This document shows, one piece after another, positions 1 through 8,835 of a DNA stretch of 64,000 nucleotides. The stretch is from NCBI GenBank assembly GCA_035760965.1, contig DASTRY010000094.1, forward strand, positions 30,284 through 94,283, written 5' to 3'. The stretch comes from JADGHX01 sp035760965. GTDB taxonomy: Bacteria; Pseudomonadota; Gammaproteobacteria; Steroidobacterales; Steroidobacteraceae. The notes beneath the pieces were generated by a model. That model had not been told where the DNA came from and made no database searches. It saw only the letters and a program-made list of their open reading frames with translations. Every line of letters starts with the position of its first letter. The first letter of the stretch is position 1. The translations under genes were made by a program, and so were the position numbers.

Positions 1-627
1 GCCATCGAGCGCATGAGCCCGGCGCTCGACAGCCTGTCGCTGAAGTTCGCCATCTACCTGCGCAACAGCCGCCTCGAGGGGCTGGATGTGGGTTGCGGGG
101 AGGGCATCGCCACCATCGCGGCGCTCGCGCGCGGCGGCCGCGTCATGGCGGTGGACCGGGATCCCGCGGTCCTGCACCGATTGCTCGCTCGCGTGCCTTC
201 CGAGCAGTACCGCCGCCTGAAAGTGCGCGCGGCGTCGGTGCCGGAGCTCGATTTCAAGTTCTCGCGCTTCGCGGCCGTACACGCGAGCCGCGTCCTGCAC
301 TTCCTACCGCCGGACGCGCTGCGCGCGACCTTGCGCAAGTTCTTCCGCTGGCTCTATCCCGACGGCAAGCTCTTCGTCAGCGCGTTGAACCCGCGCGGCC
401 TCTACTGGCGGAGGCTGCGTGCCGACTACTCCCGGCGCGCCATGTTCGGCGAAGCCTGGCCGGGGTACCTCGAATGGACCGGGGCGTGCGTGCACCTGTT
501 GGACGAGAACATCCTCACGCGCGAGTTGCACGAGGCCGGATTCATCGTCGAGGAGCTGAGCTCCTACACGCTGCCGTGGGATCCCGAGCAGCTCTGCACA
601 GCAGCGGTTGCCCGCTGCGGCCCCTGA
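1..627 (+). CDS. Class I SAM-dependent methyltransferase (5' end possibly outside window)
   Basis: The frame is open to the first base. ATG at 13 is the first start in the window but lacks a clear ribosome binding site, so the N-terminus may lie upstream. Counting from that ATG, motif I (GLDVGCGEG) is at residues 23-31 and the acidic end of strand 2 (MAVDRD) is near residue 48, the standard SAM-binding Rossmann layout. Substrate is not evident; the family includes small-molecule and lipid methyltransferases. The gene converges on the DUF5666 gene with 3 bp between the stop codons. A 7-bp hairpin (601-618) lies inside its last codons without a T-tract. Confidence 0.75.
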   Translation, partial: AIERMSPALDSLSLKFAIYLRNSRLEGLDVGCGEGIATIAALARGGRVMAVDRDPAVLHRLLARVPSEQYRRLKVRAASVPELDFKFSRFAAVHASRVLHFLPPDALRATLRKFFRWLYPDGKLFVSALNPRGLYWRRLRADYSRRAMFGEAWPGYLEWTGACVHLLDENILTRELHEAGFIVEELSSYTLPWDPEQLCTAAVARCGP

Positions 628-630
628 TCT

Positions 631-2121
631 TCATTTGCTCATGAGCTGGACCTGATCGGCCTCGAACGTCGAGCCGTTCAGCATGCCGCGCACCTTCACG
701 GTCTTGCCCGCGGCCGCCGCGAAGAAATCGCTCGCCGTCTTCACCCCGCCGGGTCCCTTGAAGTCCGTTTGCGGGCTCGTCGTGATGGTCACACCGAGGA
801 GGGTGAAGGTCGGCGCCGCGAGATTGCCCGCGACGCCCTGCAGGTACGAGTGCGTTTCGGGCTTGTCCCGCTTCACGAGCGTCGCATCGATGGCGCCTTC
901 CGCAAAGTCGCCGCGGACTTCGACGTAGTCGCCGGTCCGCACATCGCTCAGGCGAAACGCCTTCACTTTGGCGTCGGAACGATCTTCGAGCGCGGTGTCG
1001 TCCGAAGCTCGCGCGACGATGCCGAGCACCGTCAGCGTCCCCGCGCTGCTCGACACCGAGTCGACCGGCCCGCGCGCAATACCCGCGATCGGCCCCGCAC
1101 TCGCCGGACCGCCGCCGGAGCCGCTACCCGAGCCATTGCCTTTGCCTTTCCCTTTCACCTCGACCGTGCTCGCCAACAGAGCGCCGGCGCTATCGAGCTT
1201 GCCGAGCACTTTGACGCGCACGTTCGGACCGAGCGTCGCATCGTGCAGAACGAACTGCGTGGCGCTGTCCGTCGTCACGCGCTCGCCGTCGACATCGAAG
1301 TCGCTGTTGGACGCGAATCTCGTGATGACGCCCTCGAGCTGGCGCGTCGCGTCGGCGGCGCCGCGGCCGCCTCCCGGCCCGGCGGACTCGACCTGGACCT
1401 GGCTGGCCAGCAAGGCGCCGGTTGCCGCTTGCGTCGTACCGCGCGCCGTGACCTTGCTTCCGGAGGCGAGCGATCCGGAAATCGCCGCCGTCGTGTAGTC
1501 GACCGTCAGCGCACCGATGCGGAAGGTGTGCGCGGTCGCGTCCAGCGCCTCCACCCGACCCTTGACCTGCAAGTCGCTCGTCGCGGCGGGATCGATACGT
1601 GAGGCGAGCAACGTGCCCGTCGCATCTCTGAAGCCGCTCACCTGAACTGGCACGCTGGGCGGCAGCTCGGTGAGGTCGGATGCCTGCAGGGCTGCATCGA
1701 AAATGGTGTCGTTGTCGACCGCGACCGTCTGGCCCAGCACGACGAACGTGCCGGCGGCCGCATCCACCTGCGAGACTGTGCCGCGCGCATCCGCCTTGAA
1801 GGAGACGTCGCGAGCCGTGCCCTGCACGCCGGCCGCGTCCAGAGCTCCCTCGATCGTGACGATGTCGCCGATGTGGAGCTGCGCCTCCGTGCCCGGCTGA
1901 TCGTCGATGCGAATGGTTGCGTCCGAGGTCGCGTACTCCACGCCATCGACGATGATGCTGCCGAAGCCGGTAATGCGGCCGGTGGTCACGACGCTCGAGG
2001 CCACAGGCGCACCCGAGCCTTCGATACCCGCCATCTGATCGCCGCCGCAGCCGGGGCAGAGGGCGATCAGCGCGCCGGTGAGCGAGGCGGAGAGGCGGTT
2101 CCAACGAGACGCGATAGGCAT
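631..2121 (-). CDS. DUF5666-domain secreted protein, probable lipoprotein
   Basis: The 496-residue protein has a basic and hydrophobic N-terminus with Cys22 and Cys25 in a signal-peptide or lipobox-like context, then a Gly/Ser-rich, beta-strand-rich body. Repeated blocks of the type 'G.I...G..IVDGV.Y....T.I.IDD' and 'V.V.G..D..G.LLAS.V.V' match my memory of the DUF5666 family. A Gly/Lys/Ser linker sits near residues 323-345. A purine-rich GAGAGG precedes the ATG. It lies 18 bp after the DUF6502 gene on the same strand, so the two are probably co-transcribed. Biochemical function is unknown; cell-envelope location is inferred from the leader. Confidence 0.8.
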   Translation of the reverse strand: MPIASRWNRLSASLTGALIALCPGCGGDQMAGIEGSGAPVASSVVTTGRITGFGSIIVDGVEYATSDATIRIDDQPGTEAQLHIGDIVTIEGALDAAGVQGTARDVSFKADARGTVSQVDAAAGTFVVLGQTVAVDNDTIFDAALQASDLTELPPSVPVQVSGFRDATGTLLASRIDPAATSDLQVKGRVEALDATAHTFRIGALTVDYTTAAISGSLASGSKVTARGTTQAATGALLASQVQVESAGPGGGRGAADATRQLEGVITRFASNSDFDVDGERVTTDSATQFVLHDATLGPNVRVKVLGKLDSAGALLASTVEVKGKGKGNGSGSGSGGGPASAGPIAGIARGPVDSVSSSAGTLTVLGIVARASDDTALEDRSDAKVKAFRLSDVRTGDYVEVRGDFAEGAIDATLVKRDKPETHSYLQGVAGNLAAPTFTLLGVTITTSPQTDFKGPGGVKTASDFFAAAAGKTVKVRGMLNGSTFEADQVQLMSK

Positions 2122-2139
2122 GCCTGAATCCTCTCCGGT

Positions 2140-2958
2140 CTAGTCGTCGTGAATCTGGTAGACGCCCGCGCCCATGCGCGTCGTCGGGGTGTCCGAGATC
2201 GGGTCGCCGTCACGCAGCTGATGCTGCGCGAGCCACGCGTCGATCCGCTCGAGAAAGGCCTGGCCCTCACGCTCGAGGAACTTGCGGAACGCGGCTTCGG
2301 CGGCGCGCGGGACACGCTCGTTCTTCGCCGCGCGCTCGAAGCGCGTCGGCGTGCGCGGGCTCCTGCTCATGTTGTGCACGTACACGTTGGCCACGTCCGC
2401 GAGCACCGTGCCCCACAGGCGCACGAGCTGCTCGTCCGTGACCTGGGGGATGTAGTTGCGCGCGAGCGCCTGCAGTCGCCCGTCCTTGCCCTGGCGCACG
2501 ACGCCCGCGCTCACGAGCTCCTTCAGTACCGTAGTCGGACGCACGTCCCCCGCGCCGCAGTGCTTCAGCAACTCTTCGAACGTCGCACCGGGTCCCTGCA
2601 GGCGCAAGCGCGCCGGCTTGCCCCGGGCGTCTCGAAAGCGAGGCTCCAGGTGCCACGCGGACAGGATCTGCGACGCCTTGCTCGCATAGGGCGCCGCCGC
2701 GGCGGCCGCGGGCGAGGCGAGGCGTTCGCGGATGAGCCGCACGTCGCGACGCGTCAGGCCCGTCAGCATCGCGGTGCGCGACACATTCGTCGGTCGGCCG
2801 CGCTTGCCGAAACGCGCGGTCGCGACGTCGACGTAACCGGATTTCGCGAGCTCGCAGAACTCGCGCCACGTGATCCCCGAACGCAGCAGCACATAGATGA
2901 CCGGCGCGAGCCAACGGCGAGTCGCGGCGATGACCTGCGGTGTGCCGGCGTCGGTCAT
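2140..2958 (-). CDS. DUF6502 family protein
   Basis: A 272-residue protein. The ATG at 2958 is preferred because the frame upstream is compositionally unlike the rest; AGGAA lies about 13 nt upstream. The segment around 'LRSGITWREFCELAKSGYVDVA' and 'VSRTAMLTGLTRRDVRLIRERL' looks like helix-turn-helix-type alpha structure, consistent with DUF6502 proteins, whose role is unknown. It is the first gene of a probable two-gene operon with the DUF5666 lipoprotein. DNA binding is an inference from the N-terminal half only. Confidence 0.75.
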   Translation of the reverse strand: MTDAGTPQVIAATRRWLAPVIYVLLRSGITWREFCELAKSGYVDVATARFGKRGRPTNVSRTAMLTGLTRRDVRLIRERLASPAAAAAAPYASKASQILSAWHLEPRFRDARGKPARLRLQGPGATFEELLKHCGAGDVRPTTVLKELVSAGVVRQGKDGRLQALARNYIPQVTDEQLVRLWGTVLADVANVYVHNMSRSPRTPTRFERAAKNERVPRAAEAAFRKFLEREGQAFLERIDAWLAQHQLRDGDPISDTPTTRMGAGVYQIHDD

Positions 2959-3063
2959 GGATCGAAATCTGTTCCTGCCCCGTTGGCGCCAGTGCCGGGC
3001 TTCGGTGAAGTCACCGCTGCAGCAAGCTTCGTGCGCGACCACCCGTTGAGCTTGCTTTGCCGT

Positions 3064-3086
3064 GCGTGAGTCGGGGTGACTCACGC
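3064..3086. promoter_or_regulatory. Perfect 9-bp inverted repeat upstream of the DUF6502 operon
   Basis: GCGTGAGTC at 3064-3072 and GACTCACGC at 3078-3086 are exact reverse complements separated by GGGGT. The dyad lies about 105 bp upstream of the DUF6502 start and about 55 bp upstream of the small gene at 3140, in the divergent gap. It could be an operator for the DUF6502 operon or an RNA hairpin; no promoter boxes are clear around it. Confidence 0.45.
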
Positions 3087-3139
3087 GTGGTACGCTGACC
3101 TCGAACGCCGTCTCAACCCACCAACTCGACCGAGGCCGT

Positions 3140-3421
3140 ATGCCGGTTCACGTCCGCAGGGGTTTGCGCAAGCTCGAATTCGCACCCGCAACCGATGCGC
3201 GCGCTGCGCGCGACGCGCGCGACGAGGCGCTCGTGGAGTTCGTAACCGAAGCGCCGCTCGCAGTCGGTACGACAGCGTGCGTGCCGCTAGGGCGGCGCAA
3301 TGGCGAGCTGCGCGAGGTCGTCGGTATTGCGCAGCTCGTCGAAAGCAAGGACCTCGGTGCGCACCGGCGCGAGTACCGGTATCGGATTCGAGGCGCGGTC
3401 ACGAAGGTCGGCACGTCCTAG
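3140..3421 (+). CDS. Small conserved-looking hypothetical protein
   Basis: A 93-residue product beginning at an ATG with GAGG about 6 nt upstream. It has an Arg/Ala-rich N-terminus and then a beta-rich stretch (EFVTEAPLAVGTTACVPLG, REVVGIAQLVES, REYRYRIRG) that reads like a small beta-barrel, PilZ-like at best. I do not recognise the family. Support for coding: the gap would otherwise be empty, and its stop codon lies in a hairpin shared with the convergent ilvD stop. A shadow frame on the other strand covers the same bases, so confidence is moderate. Confidence 0.5.
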   Translation: MPVHVRRGLRKLEFAPATDARAARDARDEALVEFVTEAPLAVGTTACVPLGRRNGELREVVGIAQLVESKDLGAHRREYRYRIRGAVTKVGTS

Positions 3422-3444
3422 CCGCGCCGCCGGCGCGGTGCTAG
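3418..3444. terminator. Hairpin spanning the convergent stop codons of the 3140 gene and ilvD
   Basis: CTAGC (3418-3422) pairs with GCTAG (3440-3444), and inside it CCGCGCC pairs with GGCGCGG around a GCC loop. Both TAG stops fall in the arms. There is no T-tract on either strand, so a bidirectional terminator is plausible but unproven. Confidence 0.4.
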
Positions 3445-5282
3445 TCGGACAGCAACGACAGATCGCGCACGGCTCCCTTGTCTGCGCTCGTGACCAGCTT
3501 GGCGTACGCCTTCAGCGCTGCGCTCACTCTGCGCTCACGAGGCGCCGCCGGCTTCCATCCGGCAGCCGATCGTATTGCGCGCCGGCGCTCGATCTCCGTG
3601 TCGCTCACCTCGAAGCGCACGATGCGATTGGGGATGTCGATCACGATGAGATCGCCGTCTTGGACGAGCCCGATGTTGCCGCCCTCGGCGGCTTCGGGCG
3701 AGACGTGGCCGATCGAAAGCCCTGCCGTGCCGCCCGAGAACCGGCCGTCCGTGAGCAGCGCGCAGACTTTTCCGAGGCCCTTGGACTTCAGGTAGCTCGT
3801 CGGGTAGAGCATTTCCTGCATGCCGGGGCCGCCGCGCGGTCCTTCATAGCGCACGATCACGACATCGCCCGGCTTCACCTTGCCACCGAGAATTGCCGCG
3901 ACGGCCGCTTCCTGGCTTTCGAGCACGACCGCCGGCCCGCGGAACGTGAGGATGCTCTTGTCGACGCCCGCGGTTTTCACGATGCAGCCGCGCTCGGCGA
4001 GATTGCCGTAGAGCACCGCAAGACCGCCGTCCGTGCTGTACGCGTGCTTGCAGCTGCGGATGCAACCGGCCTTGCGGTCGGTGTCCAGCTCGGGATAGCG
4101 GCAATTCTGCGAGAACGCGGTCTGCGTCGGGATTCCGGCGGGACCGGCGCGGAAGAATTCGTGCACGGCCGGATCGCGCGTGCGCATCACGTCCCACGCG
4201 TCGAGCGCATCGCGCAGCGAAGGGCTGTGAACCGTGGGGACCGAGGTATCGAGCAGCTGCGCGCGATCCAGCTCGCCGAGGATCGCCATCACGCCGCCGG
4301 CCCGGTGGACATCCTCGAGGTGATACGTGCTCGACGGCGCGACTTTGCAGAGCGTCGGAACCTTGCGCGACAGCCGATCGATATCGCGCATCTGGAAGTC
4401 GACGCCGCCTTCCTGCGCGGCGGCGAGAAGATGCAGCACGGTGTTGGTCGAGCCGCCCATCGCGATGTCCAGCGACATCGCGTTCTCGAACGCCGCCTTG
4501 GTGGCGATGGCCCGAGGCAGGACGCGCGCGTCCTCTTCCAGGTAGTAGCGCCGCGTCAGCTCGACGATGAGTCGGCCGGCCTTGCGGAACAGCTGCTCGC
4601 GGTCCGCATGCGTCGCGACGAGCGAGCCGTTGCCGGGCAGGGCGAGCCCGAGCGCCTCGGTCAGGCAGTTCATCGAGTTCGCCGTGAACATGCCGGAGCA
4701 CGAGCCGCACGTCGGGCACGCGGAGCGCTCGATGGCGCGCACGTCGGACTCCGAGACCGTATCGTTCGCGGCTGCCACCATGGCGTCGATGAGGTCGAGC
4801 GCGACGTCCTTGCCTGCAAGCCGCGTCTTGCCGGCTTCCATCGGACCGCCCGAGACGAACACGACGGGGATGTTCAGGCGCAGCGCCGCCATCAGCATGC
4901 CCGGCGTGATCTTGTCGCAGTTCGAGATGCACACCAGGGCATCCGCGGTGTGCGCATTGCACATGTATTCGACACTGTCCGCGATGATGTCGCGCGACGG
5001 CAGGCTGTAGAGCATGCCGTCGTGACCCATGGCGATGCCGTCGTCCACCGCGATGGTGTTGAACTCCTTGCCGACGCCGCCGGCGCGCTCGATCTCCTCG
5101 ATCACGAGGCGACCCATGTCCTTCAAGTGCACGTGGCCGGGCACGAACTGCGTGAACGAGTTGGCGACGGCGATGATCGGCTTCGCGAAATCCGCGTCCT
5201 TCATGCCGGTGGCGCGCCAGAGGGCGCGGGCGCCGGCCATGTTGCGGCCGGCGGTGCTGGTGCGAGAGCGATATGCGGGCAT
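3441..5282 (-). CDS. ilvD: Dihydroxy-acid dehydratase IlvD
   Basis: Converts 2,3-dihydroxy-isovalerate and 2,3-dihydroxy-3-methylvalerate to the 2-oxoacids in valine, isoleucine and leucine synthesis; cytosolic Fe-S enzyme. At 613 residues it matches the E. coli enzyme (616) and is collinear with it from 'MPAYRSRTSTAGRNMAGARA' to 'SADKGAVRDLS'. Visible landmarks are CISNCDKITPGM, SACPTCGSCSGMFTANS with the cluster cysteines and metal-binding region, AMGGSTNT, and DGRFSGGT near the C-terminus. Divergently arranged with a LysR regulator 77 bp away. Confidence 0.97.
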   Translation of the reverse strand: MPAYRSRTSTAGRNMAGARALWRATGMKDADFAKPIIAVANSFTQFVPGHVHLKDMGRLVIEEIERAGGVGKEFNTIAVDDGIAMGHDGMLYSLPSRDIIADSVEYMCNAHTADALVCISNCDKITPGMLMAALRLNIPVVFVSGGPMEAGKTRLAGKDVALDLIDAMVAAANDTVSESDVRAIERSACPTCGSCSGMFTANSMNCLTEALGLALPGNGSLVATHADREQLFRKAGRLIVELTRRYYLEEDARVLPRAIATKAAFENAMSLDIAMGGSTNTVLHLLAAAQEGGVDFQMRDIDRLSRKVPTLCKVAPSSTYHLEDVHRAGGVMAILGELDRAQLLDTSVPTVHSPSLRDALDAWDVMRTRDPAVHEFFRAGPAGIPTQTAFSQNCRYPELDTDRKAGCIRSCKHAYSTDGGLAVLYGNLAERGCIVKTAGVDKSILTFRGPAVVLESQEAAVAAILGGKVKPGDVVIVRYEGPRGGPGMQEMLYPTSYLKSKGLGKVCALLTDGRFSGGTAGLSIGHVSPEAAEGGNIGLVQDGDLIVIDIPNRIVRFEVSDTEIERRRAIRSAAGWKPAAPRERRVSAALKAYAKLVTSADKGAVRDLSLLSD

Positions 5283-5310
5283 AGTGGCGTTATTTTGCGA
5301 TGACGCCCGC

Positions 5311-5346
5311 TATACGCGCCAATACAATATCGCGCATGGCGCTATA
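5311..5346. promoter_or_regulatory. Candidate LysR operator between ilvD and the LysR gene
   Basis: In the 77-bp divergent gap, TATACGCGCC (5311-5320) faces GGCGCTATA (5338-5346), an imperfect inverted repeat. A second partly overlapping dyad, ATATCGCGC/GGCGCTAT, is centred near 5335. LysR regulators commonly bind A/T-flanked dyads in such gaps; binding here is inferred. Confidence 0.4.
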
Positions 5347-5359
5347 GGACCTGCGAATA

Positions 5360-6253
5360 GTGGAACTGCGACAGCTCCGATACTTCGTTGCGATCGCCGA
5401 GGAGGGCAATCTGTCGCGGGCGGCGAAGCGGCTGCACATCTCGCAGCCGCCGCTGTCCACGCAGATCAAGAGTCTCGAAGAAGATCTCGGCGTGCGGCTC
5501 TTCGAGCGCACGAATCGCGGCGTCTCGCTCACCGCAGCCGGCACGGTGTTCTTCGAGGAGGCGCGCGCGGTGCTCACGCGGCTCGAGCACGCGAGGAGCA
5601 GGGCGCGGCGCGCGGACCGCGGCGACGCCGGCATGCTCTCCGTCGGGTTCGTGTCGATCGCGGACTACGGGATTCTGCCGCCCGCGCTCAAGAGCTTCCG
5701 CGCGAGCTTCCCGTTGGTGGACGTGCAGCTGCACGAGCTGACGACGGACGCGCAGATTCGCGAGCTGCGCGCCGCGCGTCTCGATCTCGGCATCGCGCTC
5801 GCGCCCGTCGAGGAGCCCGATCTCGAGCTCGAGCGCCTGCTGCGCGAGGAGCTAGTGCTCGCGGCGCCCACGGGCCACCCGGCGACAAAAGCGAGCGGCC
5901 CGATCGACTTGCGCACCCTTTCCAAGGAGAGCTTCATCGTGCCGCCGCGGCAGATCGGGCCCGGCCTGTACGACCTCACGATCAGCCGTTGCCGCGCGTC
6001 GGGCTTCGTTCCGCGCATCACGCAGCACGCCCGGCAGATGCAGACGGTGATCGGGCTCGTCTCGTGCGGGATGGGCGTCGCGCTCGTTCCCTCATCCGTG
6101 CGGAACCTCAAGCGTACGGGCGTGCAGTACCGCCCGTTGCGCGGCAAGCCTGCACTCGTCGAGCTGGGGATTCTGCGCTTGCGGGGTGCGGAGAATCCCT
6201 CGCGCGAACACTTCGTCGCCGCGCTCAGGAGCGCCGCCCGCAATTTCGATTGA
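5360..6253 (+). CDS. LysR family transcriptional regulator
   Basis: A 297-residue protein, the family's usual size. The N-terminal winged helix-turn-helix (MELRQLRYFVAIAEEGNLS through QPPLSTQIKSLEEDLGVRLFER, residues 1-60) is textbook LysR. The remainder is the periplasmic-binding-like effector domain (GFVSIADYGILPPALKSFRASFP, then VSCGMGVALVPSSV). The closest feel is the aromatic/AlsR-BenM subgroup, but the effector cannot be read from sequence. Divergence from ilvD suggests it may control ilvD or only itself. Confidence 0.93.
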   Translation: MELRQLRYFVAIAEEGNLSRAAKRLHISQPPLSTQIKSLEEDLGVRLFERTNRGVSLTAAGTVFFEEARAVLTRLEHARSRARRADRGDAGMLSVGFVSIADYGILPPALKSFRASFPLVDVQLHELTTDAQIRELRAARLDLGIALAPVEEPDLELERLLREELVLAAPTGHPATKASGPIDLRTLSKESFIVPPRQIGPGLYDLTISRCRASGFVPRITQHARQMQTVIGLVSCGMGVALVPSSVRNLKRTGVQYRPLRGKPALVELGILRLRGAENPSREHFVAALRSAARNFD

Positions 6254-6305
6254 TTGCGCTCGGCCGCGTCTCTAACTGAAGACACGACGGCAGGGGAAGC
6301 GGCAC

Positions 6306-7865
6306 GTGACGACAGGTCAGGTCGGCTGCGCGGCAGGTGCGATCCTTGCTGCCGCCTACGTTCTCGTGCTCGGCGTCCTGTCCCCGCTCACGCTGCAGGA
6401 TTTTCCCGCACATCTCGAGACCGCCGTCACGATGGCGGATCTCGTCTTTCACGGCGGGAGCCGCTTCGGCGGCATGTTCACGTATCACTTCCTGTTCGTG
6501 CCGTACTGGCTTGGCGATTTCGGTTTCGCGGCGCTGGTCGAGTTGCTGGGGCCGCAAGCGGGTGGCGCGTGCTGGGTCGCCTTCGTGTTTTTGTCGCTCC
6601 CGTGCGCGCTGCTGTATTTCATGCATGTGAGCGGAGTGCCCGTCGAGCGGCGCGCGTTGCTCTTCCTTCTGAGCCTGTATCTCGCGACGGACTGGTTTTT
6701 CCTGATGGGCTTTCTGAGCTTCCGCCTCGGACTCGCCATCACCCTCGTGAACCTCGCGCTCGTGAGCCGGTTGCGCACGCAATGGTCGACGCCGCTGTTC
6801 CTGACTTATGCGGTGGTCGTCTCCCTCGGCTATTTGACGCACCTGACCACCATCGCATTTCTGTTGCCTGCCGTGGCCGTGCCGGGATGCCTTCGGCTGT
6901 GGCGGCGGACGAGCGCTGTGCGCATCGAGGCGCTGTTGCTGGCCCCCATCGTCGCGCTCGGCGCGTGGCACTTCGGGGTCGCCGCGGGTTACACGTTGCC
7001 GGGAGATCCCATCGAAAATCCTTACACCTGGGGAAGCATCGATCAGAAGCTCGCGGGCCTGGATGTCGAGCTCGTTCGCTTCCGCCCGCCGTGGGACGCG
7101 GCGATGGCGCTCGGCCTTGCGCTCTGCATGGCGGTCAGCGTGGGCCGAGTCCGGCTCCGGAACCTGCTCGATTCGCCGGTGCTCGAAATGCTCCTGCTCG
7201 CCGGCACGTTCATCGCGATCTATCTGGTCTTGCCAATGGGGTATTCGGAAGCCTGGTACGTGGACGTACGCGCGCTCGCCCTGGTTACCCTCTGTCTCAT
7301 TCTGGCGTGCGCAATGCTTCCTTCCGTGACGCCATGGGCTCGTAAGTCCGGCCCGGCGCTCGCCACCTTTGCGGCCGCGGTACTGGTGGCCCTCAACCTG
7401 GTTTATCTTGAACGCCACCTTGCTCGTGGGCTCGCGTGGCTGGGCCAGTATCGCGCGGTCCTCGCCGCGCTCCCCACCGGCGCCCGGGTGCTGCCCGTAG
7501 TCACCCGGTCTCGCGATGGATACATCGCAACTCAACGCCACGCGGACGCGTTCATCACGATCGATCGTGGCGGGCTCATGCCCTACGCCTTCACGGCCGA
7601 TACTGCGAACCCCGAGAAATACCTGCGCTACGTGCACAAGCCCTATGCGCCCGTCGAGCGCTGGTACTTCGATCGCGCGGAGCGCAGCGTCGACTGGCGC
7701 TCCATCGAGCGGGACTACGATTACGTGCTCATCGACAAGCCGTACGACGCGCGCCGGATTCCGCTCGCGTTGACGACGGTGGCCGAGAATGGGAGCGCGG
7801 CGCTGGTGGCGATCCGAAAAGATCCGCCGCCGCCGTCCTCGCTGCTGACGAGCGGGCCCCACTGA
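6306..7865 (+). CDS. Polytopic membrane protein, GT-C-like
   Basis: A 519-residue protein starting at GTG with AGGGGAAG upstream. About ten hydrophobic segments are visible, the first within residues 5-28, followed by LQDFPAHLE. A 'DFP.H' acidic motif in the first external loop is common in GT-C-fold and related uncharacterised membrane proteins. The C-terminal roughly 130 residues are soluble and include TRSRDGYIATQRHADAF and DYDYVLIDKPYDAR. No sugar donor or acceptor is implied by the neighbours. Calling it a glycosyltransferase is tentative; membrane location is secure. Confidence 0.8.
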   Translation: MTTGQVGCAAGAILAAAYVLVLGVLSPLTLQDFPAHLETAVTMADLVFHGGSRFGGMFTYHFLFVPYWLGDFGFAALVELLGPQAGGACWVAFVFLSLPCALLYFMHVSGVPVERRALLFLLSLYLATDWFFLMGFLSFRLGLAITLVNLALVSRLRTQWSTPLFLTYAVVVSLGYLTHLTTIAFLLPAVAVPGCLRLWRRTSAVRIEALLLAPIVALGAWHFGVAAGYTLPGDPIENPYTWGSIDQKLAGLDVELVRFRPPWDAAMALGLALCMAVSVGRVRLRNLLDSPVLEMLLLAGTFIAIYLVLPMGYSEAWYVDVRALALVTLCLILACAMLPSVTPWARKSGPALATFAAAVLVALNLVYLERHLARGLAWLGQYRAVLAALPTGARVLPVVTRSRDGYIATQRHADAFITIDRGGLMPYAFTADTANPEKYLRYVHKPYAPVERWYFDRAERSVDWRSIERDYDYVLIDKPYDARRIPLALTTVAENGSAALVAIRKDPPPPSSLLTSGPH

Positions 7866-8031
7866 ATCGCACGGACTGTCGAAAAGGTTTACGCGGACCG
7901 ATTCTTGCGGCTCTGACACTCGCCACAACTGCTTGATCGTCCGACGGGTCTGCACGCGGGCACGAGCGCTGCATGCCAGTTCGCCGTACGACGCAGGCAG
8001 CTGTCTCAAATAACGATAAGGCGGGCCCGTC

Positions 8032-8457
8032 ATGTATCGCGTGATTCTCGCGGCATTGGTGCTGTCGGCCGGTCCGATGGCGTTCGGCCAAGACCTCGAG
8101 GTGGCTTCCTGCAAGGACTGCAAGCGCGAACCCCTCGAGAAGAAACCTCCACCGCGCATCCTCATCAAGGCGAACTGCGCTCTGCCGGATGGGACCGTGC
8201 TCGCCCAGCAGCTCATCGAAGTGGACGGCGGCTTGTCTGCCGACGAGAAGCGCGCCCTCGCCGAGCAGGCGTGCGAACCGATCCTGCGGGAAGCGGCCGA
8301 GAAGTGCGACGAGCTGGCGGCGCGAGTCGAGACGATAAAGCGCGAATGGGTGCTCGCGGAGCTGCACAGCTATCGTGAGCACCGCCTCGCGGCAGAGATC
8401 AAGAAGACCCTCGCGGCGGCGCCCGCCTACTGCAAGGAGCCGGGCCCACCGAAGTGA
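8032..8457 (+). CDS. Hypothetical secreted Cys-containing protein
   Basis: A 141-residue protein with a cleavable signal peptide (MYRVILAALVLSAGPMAFGQ, probable cleavage after AFG). The mature part opens with SCKDCK and has further cysteines in KANCALPDG, EQACEP, EKCDE and AYCKE, an even count compatible with disulfides, plus a helical, charged centre (residues 75-125). I do not recognise the family. It stands alone between the membrane protein and the HIT gene. Confidence 0.7.
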   Translation: MYRVILAALVLSAGPMAFGQDLEVASCKDCKREPLEKKPPPRILIKANCALPDGTVLAQQLIEVDGGLSADEKRALAEQACEPILREAAEKCDELAARVETIKREWVLAELHSYREHRLAAEIKKTLAAAPAYCKEPGPPK

Positions 8458-8835
8458 GTCCCGGCAGGGCACTTCGGTCCGTTCCGCGCGGCCGCTGCTG
8501 TGCAATTCTCGCGGGATCGAGGCACAGGGAGTGAGGCCGCCGTTTCCCTCGCTTCACCCGCTGGGTGTACACGATGGCGCGCGCGCTCACGCCTTCTTTT
8601 GCGAAACAGGAGGTGCGGAAATCGTCGATGCCGCCGGACAGTTGATGGCGTACGTCAGCGAGCCGCTTGCAAGCCGGCGCGCCGCGCCGCGCGAGGACTT
8701 CCTGACTTCATACGTACGCCGCAGCTCAGGCTCACCGGCGAGCCGCCGAGCGTGCGCGGTCATGGCGGCATTCGTCAGGTCTCGAACATGCGTGTGAGCT
8801 GGCCCTAGAATAGGGTGCATTCACAGGAGGCTCAC
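8458..8835. other. Intergenic, no gene supported
   Basis: About 378 bp between the secreted protein and the HIT gene. Short frames here are Arg-rich shadows with no start signal or recognisable motif. A TAGAAT at 8806-8811 could be a -10 box for the HIT gene, but no matching -35 is clear. Confidence 0.5.

Noticed and set aside
3300..5303. 667-codon frame on the plus strand across ilvD
   Set aside because: Antisense to unmistakable IlvD; no recognisable motif.
6225..8216. 663-codon open frame on the minus strand opposite the membrane protein and the secreted-protein gene
   Set aside because: Composition is Arg/Glu/His-rich with no family motif, and it lies antisense to a protein with clear membrane helices and a good ribosome binding site. 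A typical high-GC shadow.
8500..8808. Small coding region upstream of the HIT gene
   Set aside because: Arg-rich translation, no ribosome binding site and no family resemblance.
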